DNA of 13,415 nt, from assembly GCA_011682715.1 (NCBI GenBank), contig JAACEC010000031.1, forward strand, positions 1 through 13,415, given 5' to 3'. Position 1 is the first letter of the stretch. Every line of letters starts with the position of its first letter. This document shows, piece after piece, positions 8,183 through 13,415 of this stretch. The translations under genes and the position numbers were made by a program. The notes beneath the pieces were generated by a model. That model did not search any database. It saw only the letters and a list, made by a program, of their open reading frames with translations, and was not told where the DNA came from. The stretch comes from Pseudomonadota bacterium (GTDB taxonomy: Bacteria > Hydrothermota > 32-111 > QNBC01).

Positions 8183-10690
8183 TTATATAGTAACTGTATC
8201 CGTAAGCGGTTTCAATATCTCGATAGCTCCACCCATAAGGGGGGGGTATGCCGTATCTTGATCAATAGTGATTGTCTGTTTGCCATCAAAGTATCTGACA
8301 TAGTTAGTGTTATGTGAAGATCTTGTTTTGTAAATTTTACTATTAATTTCTATATTTCCTATTTGTTTTGAGCTTAATTCACTCTTTTTTGATAAAGATT
8401 TATAATAAATATTTTTCAAATTATCACTATAATTATTGTAGGATTTCTCAGTAATATTTGCTCTAATGTGCGGAAAGATTTTCATGTTTGCATCTTTCCC
8501 TGCTGCAGAATAATTTTCCCATTTTAAATATATAATATGTCCTCTATGTAGGAAAGGACCTGCAAAATACGTATCCTCCGCTTCATCAATTGTTAAAATA
8601 TCTTTCCCATCAAAAAGATACATTGGATATCTACCTGATTTGCCTGATCTGCCCTGAAATGCTATATGTCCGTTAGATATATCAGGATTAAGATACTCTA
8701 TTTTCTTATCCGGGTCATAATACGTTAACTGTGCCTTATTCCCTGAACCAACATTATATTCGAATATATTACGTTCAGATCCGTTGGAAACGGAATCGGT
8801 AGGAAATTGGTCATAAGCAATTTCATTTCCATCGATACTTATTGAGCCTACATAAGTATATGGATCTTGAGGTGCTATAATAGCCTCCGAAAGGAGATGA
8901 GTTGCCATGTCGGAATATTTATAGAAAAATACAAATGTTGTATCGTAATAATAATAACCACTGTTCCCCCAGTTCCCTCCTCTCCATACTATACCCGAAT
9001 CTCCCACCTGTAACGAATGTCCGGCTCTCGTTTCCGATGAGTGTGAAATAATGCTTGTATTACCCAGCCCGTCATAATACAAAACCGCATTTGTCCAGTA
9101 ATATCCCCCGTAAAAATATGCTACTTTATTTTTGTATACATAAGGACGTGTGAAAAGATGATCCGTTCCGTTGCTTATCATCTGTGTCTGTCCCGTTTTT
9201 ATGTCATATTCCATTATATCACCTGCAAATGTATTCTGAGATGTATCGTAATTCCCATGAACCCATACGATTTTATCCCCGTATATGGAAGCCAGGGCAT
9301 CATCTATATTATTATCCGTTATCTGTTTTAAACCCACGACAAAATCTATCTTATATTCACTGGTACTGTCTTTTATCGGTTTACCGGCAAGATCCGTTAT
9401 CATCGTATCCAATTCTAATCTTACTGTGTCCTGCGGTCGGAATGTTGTATCCATATAGATAAACAAATATGAAGAATCCTTATAGTATGAGAGAGAATCA
9501 ATGTCATATATATGAGAATCAAACAATGAACTTATATGTATATTCGAGATTTTTAATGTTGCGGTATCCATTTCTTCGGAGAATTGCAGGTATAATTTTG
9601 TACTTTTATTAGCTACAACCGAATATGTAGTGTCTTTAAGAGGAAATGATTTTTTTACCCCGGGCATAAAGTTATCGATATGAACCGTGTCAATTAGTGA
9701 ATCTTTGTTTCCTTTTATGTCAAAGGCTTTAACAAGGACGATATAATATCCGTCCTTAAATTTTGCTTCCTCTATCGAATCTGCATCAACCGAATCGGGT
9801 TCACCTGCCTTTTGCTTTGTGTTCCAATATCCATCATTCACATTGTGCTGTACATTTATCGGGTTTGTTAGCCAATATCTAAATGTGGAAGATTGTGCAT
9901 GTCTTGATAATAATGTATCATATATCAAACATGTCTGGAGTCCATTTATTGGAGGTTCTACCTGATCAAATTCTATGGTTGTTAAAGAATCCTTAATTGT
10001 ATCACCTACCATTGTTTTTATTCCGTAATATGCTTTGTATATCCCTGCTGGTGTTGTTCCAACAGGATCTACATCAGGATCCCTTACTTTTACTCTAATA
10101 TCTGTTTTTCCATATAACCATTTTCTATTATGTATAATCGAATCTAATTCTATTCTTATACTTGTCGTTTCCGCTCCTTCTACAAAATAATGAATCCCTT
10201 CCAATGTGTCTATTATAGGAGATGTATTATCAGTATAATTCTCAAGACTATCACCATATGTTATTGGATTGTAATATGGTCCAACTGAAGGTCCTATTTG
10301 AAAATGAAGATGATTTGGTCCTATATCATAAATAGTAGCGATAGTATCCGGATTTATGGAATCATCGTTTATTCCTACAACGGGGGTCCCACTATCTATA
10401 CAGGGATTTACATGATCATAAAAATAATCACCAATTCTTATGTAGTGATTTAATGGGCTAGCATGAACATTACTCCCATTATCGGATATAATAGAATATA
10501 CAGGAGTCCCTGAATCTGCTGGTATATCAATTCCTCTATGAAATCTTGGTGTACCTGTATTCGTAGAATTTCTTCTATAATCTCCCATCACTGAAGAAAT
10601 ACTTCTAGGTCCATGAAAATTACCGGAATCATTTCTCATTGGCCATGGATAAGAAATTAAAAGAAATATCAATAATATATTAATATTCAT
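8183..10690 (-). CDS. Secreted M23 metallopeptidase with Ig-like and TolB-like propeller domains (5' part of frameshifted gene)
   Basis: A short Sec signal peptide (MNINILLIFLLISYPWP) precedes an M23 (LytM/lysostaphin-type) peptidase with all expected zinc and catalytic residues: H51 and D55 in RFHRGIDI, H93, and H127/H129 in NHLHF. Enzymes of this family usually cut peptidoglycan cross-bridges. Residues 160-340 form a beta-rich spacer that contains GYWNTKQKAGEPDSVDADSI, shared with the shorter paralogue. Residues 341-455 resemble an SbsA-type bacterial Ig domain (LQFSEEMDTATL, ITDLAGKPI). From 456 onward is a TolB-like beta-propeller (QITDNN, DIMEYDIKTGQ, NIFEYNVGSGNKAQLT). Residues 818-835 are probably out-of-frame sequence after the C8 tract. 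The intended product likely continues into 7134-8246 as a protein of about 1185 residues. The start overlaps the upstream propeller gene by 11 bases and has GGGAGGG four bases upstream, so translation is coupled. Confidence 0.85.
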   Translation of the reverse strand: MNINILLIFLLISYPWPMRNDSGNFHGPRSISSVMGDYRRNSTNTGTPRFHRGIDIPADSGTPVYSIISDNGSNVHASPLNHYIRIGDYFYDHVNPCIDSGTPVVGINDDSINPDTIATIYDIGPNHLHFQIGPSVGPYYNPITYGDSLENYTDNTSPIIDTLEGIHYFVEGAETTSIRIELDSIIHNRKWLYGKTDIRVKVRDPDVDPVGTTPAGIYKAYYGIKTMVGDTIKDSLTTIEFDQVEPPINGLQTCLIYDTLLSRHAQSSTFRYWLTNPINVQHNVNDGYWNTKQKAGEPDSVDADSIEEAKFKDGYYIVLVKAFDIKGNKDSLIDTVHIDNFMPGVKKSFPLKDTTYSVVANKSTKLYLQFSEEMDTATLKISNIHISSLFDSHIYDIDSLSYYKDSSYLFIYMDTTFRPQDTVRLELDTMITDLAGKPIKDSTSEYKIDFVVGLKQITDNNIDDALASIYGDKIVWVHGNYDTSQNTFAGDIMEYDIKTGQTQMISNGTDHLFTRPYVYKNKVAYFYGGYYWTNAVLYYDGLGNTSIISHSSETRAGHSLQVGDSGIVWRGGNWGNSGYYYYDTTFVFFYKYSDMATHLLSEAIIAPQDPYTYVGSISIDGNEIAYDQFPTDSVSNGSERNIFEYNVGSGNKAQLTYYDPDKKIEYLNPDISNGHIAFQGRSGKSGRYPMYLFDGKDILTIDEAEDTYFAGPFLHRGHIIYLKWENYSAAGKDANMKIFPHIRANITEKSYNNYSDNLKNIYYKSLSKKSELSSKQIGNIEINSKIYKTRSSHNTNYVRYFDGKQTITIDQDTAYPPLMGGAIEILKPLTDTVTI
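8239..8246 (-). repeat. C8 homopolymer frameshift site in the M23 gene
   Basis: Eight consecutive G on the + strand (C on the coding strand). The upstream frame reads TAC CCC CCC CTT ATG and stops at 8183. One added C, two removed, or a -1 slip on CCC CCC gives TAC CCC CCC CCT TAT GGG TGG AGC, which stays open to the T9SS sorting domain at 7134. The tract is a plausible slippage site in replication, transcription or translation, and also a common place for sequencing error. Confidence 0.85.
9759..9829 (-). repeat. 71-bp near-identical block shared by the two M23 genes (copy A)
   Basis: Aligns by eye with 11973-12043: 29 identical bases, then 22 bases with six differences, then 20 identical, or 65 of 71. 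It encodes YWNTKQK(A/V)GEPDSVDADSIEEAKFK. Much of the rest of the two peptidase genes is far more diverged, so this block has been conserved, recently exchanged or recently duplicated. Confidence 0.8.
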
Positions 10691-11903
10691 TATTCCCTCC
10701 CATTTTGTATATAGCCAATTTATTTCCTGTTTTTCCTATTATATAAATTGTTTTATTTAATTCCTTTATATTCAATATACTCATTTTATCTGGTAGTGAT
10801 ATTACATTTTCAATTTCACCATTTAAAGCGTTTAATATAAGTAATTTGGAATTATATTTATTACTTTTAGCAACAAATCCTATTGAATTATTACCTATGG
10901 TGTAAAATCCATTTCCCATTGCAGCATAATCCTTATCCAATTTATACTCCCACTCCTTTGCTCCATTAGATGTTTTCACGGATATTATTTTATATACTAA
11001 ATTAATTACAATACTTTTCCCATTTTGTGTAAATTTGAAAGTATTAGAACGTTTTGGAACCATTTTTATGTCTTGTTCCCATTGTTTTTGCCCTTCCCAA
11101 TTAATAAAAAATATCTTAGATGAACCATTATAAGCATTAACAAATCCTACATTATCTAAAATTCCAAAATTCATATAATATGGATGGACATGAAAATATT
11201 CAAAATTAAAAGTTGTTTGCCAAATAGTTTTTATGTTATTTCCATTTATTTTATATAAAGATATAAAAGTTTTCTTTCTTTTAAAACTACTAAAAAAGGC
11301 AATAATATAATTCTGGCCCTTTGTAAATATCAATATTGCATCACCTATATTGCTTTTAAATGGATTAAATATTTTACTTATTTTACCATTTTGCAATGAA
11401 TATATAGTCCAATAACTCGGTATTGTCTCTCCATAATAGGTCGGAGCATTTGCAATTATTATTCCATCATCTGAAACATATAATGGAATCTCTTTTGGAA
11501 TTTTCATTACAATATTCCCTTTATCATTATATATAGTCCCTCCTATCCAATCGGGACCACTCAAGTCGACAGGATCCTTTGCAAAAAGTATATATTTCCC
11601 ATTAGGAGATCTGGAAATCCTTATATAACCATCTTTTTTCTTCTTATCAAAAAATACAATTGTTCGTACTTCTTTCCCTTTGTTAAAAATTGAAAACTTA
11701 TCATTGAATATAACAACTTTAGGTGTTATGTTCTTGGTATTACTTGTATCAATAATAACATCAACAATTGGCTCATTAAATTCCTTCTCCCACACTAAAT
11801 TGAGACTTATGCTATCCTTCTCAGCACCTCTGCCAATCATGGGATAAATCAACACTAATGCTAATAAAACTACCAATAAAACTGCTTTTGTTTTTCTTTT
11901 CAT
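10680..11903 (-). CDS. Secreted PQQ/WD40-like beta-propeller protein
   Basis: 407 residues with an N-terminal signal peptide or membrane anchor (MKRKTKAVLLVVLLALVLIYPMIGRGA). The rest is a series of beta-propeller-like blades with recurring patterns such as INWEGQKQWEQDI, VKTSNGAKEWEYKL and LILNALNGEIENVISL, seen in PQQ-like repeat proteins. No catalytic residues are evident; such domains usually bind proteins or act as scaffolds. A strong GAGGAGGAG three bases before ATG 11903 supports the start. The gene begins 20 bases after the short M23 gene and overlaps the long M23 gene by 11 bases. It matches in kind the propeller gene at the window's right end, so propeller-M23 pairs occur twice in a row. 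Its DNA is visibly more AT-rich than sprA, with many Lys, Asn and Ile codons. The exact function is unknown. Confidence 0.78.
   Translation of the reverse strand: MKRKTKAVLLVVLLALVLIYPMIGRGAEKDSISLNLVWEKEFNEPIVDVIIDTSNTKNITPKVVIFNDKFSIFNKGKEVRTIVFFDKKKKDGYIRISRSPNGKYILFAKDPVDLSGPDWIGGTIYNDKGNIVMKIPKEIPLYVSDDGIIIANAPTYYGETIPSYWTIYSLQNGKISKIFNPFKSNIGDAILIFTKGQNYIIAFFSSFKRKKTFISLYKINGNNIKTIWQTTFNFEYFHVHPYYMNFGILDNVGFVNAYNGSSKIFFINWEGQKQWEQDIKMVPKRSNTFKFTQNGKSIVINLVYKIISVKTSNGAKEWEYKLDKDYAAMGNGFYTIGNNSIGFVAKSNKYNSKLLILNALNGEIENVISLPDKMSILNIKELNKTIYIIGKTGNKLAIYKMGGNNEY
10695..10701 (-). promoter_or_regulatory. Shine-Dalgarno of the long M23 gene, inside the propeller gene
   Basis: GGGAGGG on the coding strand, four bases before ATG 10690, within the last codons of the upstream gene (Met-Gly-Gly-Asn). 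It fixes the start and implies translational coupling across the 11-base overlap. Confidence 0.7.
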
Positions 11904-11923
11904 CGTCTCCTCCTCTAATTATT

Positions 11924-12835
11924 TTATTTTATTATATTATATTTTAAACTAAAATCAAGCATTATTTCCTTGAATTTTGCTTCCTCTATCGAATCTGCAT
12001 CCACAGAATCGGGCTCGCCCACCTTTTGCTTTGTGTTCCAATACCGGTTCTTTAAGTTACTAACCGGATTGAATACATCATTTGTTATATAATATCTAAA
12101 GTGAGTATCAGACGAGCCATCGGCATAAACAAGTGAAAAGTAGCTACTTGACGGTATACTGTCAAACATTACCTTCTCCCAATATGGCTTTACAGTATTA
12201 CCAGCAGTATCTTTAACCTCATAACCAATCCTATAAACCGATACATTATGTCCTGCCGAATGCCCCGTTGCATCCGTTCTTGTATCACCTGCAATGGAAA
12301 CAATATCCACCTTCCCGTTTAACGAGTCATTATTTAATTGAGTGCTTGCCCCCTGTCTGTAAAATAAAATTGAATCAACATGAGGGTTTGTGGAATCAAC
12401 ATAAGGGGCAAGGGCTCCGGTACGGAGAGGATTGATTATAGGATGAGCTCCGTTTAATCCTTCTCTGAAGTGTAAATGCCCTTCACCAGTATATATTATG
12501 CCTATGCTATCCGTATAAGCATGGATATAAGTAGAATCTGGTACTCTTTGATCAAGATGAATATACCAATATACGGAATCTTTTGTAAGAATACCATCAT
12601 TGTTATGATTTCCATAAGGATCATCAAATGTCCGCATAGTATCCGTTACAACTGAATATACAGGGGTGCTATCAGCAGCATTTATATCTACTCCATTGTG
12701 AAAATGCCCTGGTCTATATTCACCCAAAGTTGCATTGATGCCATGCTGATGTGAAAATACCTTTACAGGCCAATCATAGGAATATGCATTTATTCCTATG
12801 ATAAGAAACAAGATAATTATTAGTATCCTTCTCAT
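11924..12835 (-). CDS. Short secreted M23 metallopeptidase (truncated paralogue)
   Basis: 303 residues: signal peptide (MRRILIIILFLIIGINAYS) followed by an M23 peptidase domain with intact H46 and D50 (HFHNGVDI), H93 (WYIHLD) and H120/H122 (GHLHF), expected to hydrolyse peptidoglycan peptide bonds. The domain is followed by a beta-rich spacer equivalent to residues 160-312 of the long M23 protein at 8183-10690. Similarity ends at EEAKFK. The last 14 residues (EIMLDFSLKYNIIK) are AT-rich sequence with no counterpart, and the Ig, propeller, FN3 and T9SS parts are absent. Without a sorting domain it would stay periplasmic or leave by another route. The start overlaps the upstream propeller stop as ATGA and has GGGGG four bases upstream. 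It is a likely functional peptidase but a remnant of a longer gene. Confidence 0.82.
   Translation of the reverse strand: MRRILIIILFLIIGINAYSYDWPVKVFSHQHGINATLGEYRPGHFHNGVDINAADSTPVYSVVTDTMRTFDDPYGNHNNDGILTKDSVYWYIHLDQRVPDSTYIHAYTDSIGIIYTGEGHLHFREGLNGAHPIINPLRTGALAPYVDSTNPHVDSILFYRQGASTQLNNDSLNGKVDIVSIAGDTRTDATGHSAGHNVSVYRIGYEVKDTAGNTVKPYWEKVMFDSIPSSSYFSLVYADGSSDTHFRYYITNDVFNPVSNLKNRYWNTKQKVGEPDSVDADSIEEAKFKEIMLDFSLKYNIIK
11973..12043 (-). repeat. 71-bp near-identical block shared by the two M23 genes (copy B)
   Basis: Partner of 9759-9829, 65 of 71 bases identical by eye. Its downstream edge on the coding strand coincides with the point where the short M23 gene stops resembling the long one, which marks the likely deletion or recombination junction. 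Confidence 0.8.
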
Positions 12836-13415
12836 TTTACCCCCTTTATCTCATAACAGTAAATCTTCTTGCCAGCACTAATAAGCAAAAACCTATCTTT
12901 ATTGGAAAATTTGATATTCCCTGTATCTCCAAATTTTATTTCCTTCAATAAATCTCCCTTTCGGCTAAATAAATATACTTTACCTTTAGAGTCCATGGAA
13001 CTAACTAAACTACCATTTGAAGAAATATCTAATGAGTTCATAGAACTTTTAGGTTTTCCTCTTTCATCTCTCTCTGTAAATTTATCTATATTATATGTCC
13101 ACAACATGTTCCCTGTGCTTAATTCAAAGCATTTTAACCCATACCAATAAGAAGAAGTTACTAAAATATTATCATGAGGAGAAAATTTAATTATATTAGT
13201 TGCAGCTCCTATTTTTTTCTTCCACAATTCGTGTCCATTTTTATCAAACACTGTTAATATTGAACCCCATTCATTGCTACCCATTGCAGATATATATTGC
13301 CCATCATCTGAAATGGCTATTGTATTAGCATGTCCTTTAATTTTCTTTTCCCATAATTTTTCTCCCTTATCATCATAAAGTATCACCCCTATACCCGAAA
13401 GATTGGATACGAATA
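12832..13415 (-). CDS. Beta-propeller protein, C-terminal part (5' end outside window)
   Basis: The frame is open to the right edge (FVSNLSGIGVILYDD...), so the GTG at 13386 is internal and the true start is beyond the window. The visible 193 or so residues contain regular propeller blades: LYDDKGEKLWEKKI, HANTIAISDDGQYISAMG, VFDKNGHELWKKKIG, IIKFSPHDNILVTSS, LSTGNMLWTYNI, NSLDISSNGSLVSSMD, GKVYLFSRKGDLLKEI, and a final GKKIYCYEIKG. This mixes WD40-like and PQQ-like patterns and suits a binding or scaffold role. The stop overlaps the start of the short M23 gene by four bases (ATGA), as in tightly coupled operons. It resembles the propeller gene at 10680-11903 in type and position relative to an M23 gene. 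Confidence 0.8.
   Translation of the reverse strand, partial: FVSNLSGIGVILYDDKGEKLWEKKIKGHANTIAISDDGQYISAMGSNEWGSILTVFDKNGHELWKKKIGAATNIIKFSPHDNILVTSSYWYGLKCFELSTGNMLWTYNIDKFTERDERGKPKSSMNSLDISSNGSLVSSMDSKGKVYLFSRKGDLLKEIKFGDTGNIKFSNKDRFLLISAGKKIYCYEIKGVK

Noticed and set aside
13384..13386. GTG as the real start of the right-end propeller gene
   Set aside because: The same frame stays open to the window edge with plausible coding sequence and no ribosome binding site precedes the GTG, so the gene is simply cut by the window.
1..13415. CRISPR arrays, tRNA/rRNA genes, transposons or phage genes
   Set aside because: I looked for regularly spaced repeats, cloverleaf-like sequences, transposase motifs and terminal inverted repeats and saw none.

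Overview
The window looks like chromosomal DNA from an AT-rich bacterium of the Bacteroidota/FCB assemblage, or a related candidate phylum. The grounds are a SprA-type outer-membrane translocon gene and a C-terminal type IX secretion sorting domain (T9SS CTD). Clear GGAGG-type ribosome binding sites precede several genes. These are usually absent in Bacteroidota proper, so an FCB-affiliated candidate lineage is at least as likely. The phylum cannot be fixed from the sequence alone.

Layout. On the + strand lie the tail of an unidentified membrane protein (1-183) and truA (173-895). Everything else is on the - strand. A probable transcription unit starting near position 6960 holds an HD-domain phosphohydrolase (6944-6459) and a SprA homologue (6446-892), whose stop codon overlaps the truA stop. 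Upstream is a second - strand unit entering from beyond the window's right end: a beta-propeller protein (partial), a short M23 peptidase, a second beta-propeller protein and a long M23 multidomain protein ending in a T9SS CTD. It closes with a 12-bp stem-loop at 7082-7115.

Key point. Both large genes are out of frame in this sequence, each at a short repeat. In sprA the break is an 8-bp tandem duplication (4403-4422). Removing one copy restores a single 1848-codon frame through the conserved junction NFAFSDPKLNIFGQAYIDD. In the M23 gene the break is a run of eight C on the coding strand (8239-8246). One extra C, two fewer, or a -1 slip joins the peptidase/propeller part to FN3 domains and the T9SS CTD, giving about 1185 residues. 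These may be phase-variable switches, real inactivating mutations, or sequencing/assembly errors. The first possibility is the most interesting because it would switch off the translocon and detach the secretion signal from a cargo.

How the parts may fit together. SprA is the outer-membrane pore of T9SS, and the M23 fusion carries the signal for export through it. The upstream genes form a tandem repeat of [secreted beta-propeller + M23 peptidase] pairs. The first peptidase is truncated exactly where a 71-bp block of near-identity to the second ends. This suggests duplication followed by deletion. I infer an envelope or cell-surface role; no substrate is visible.
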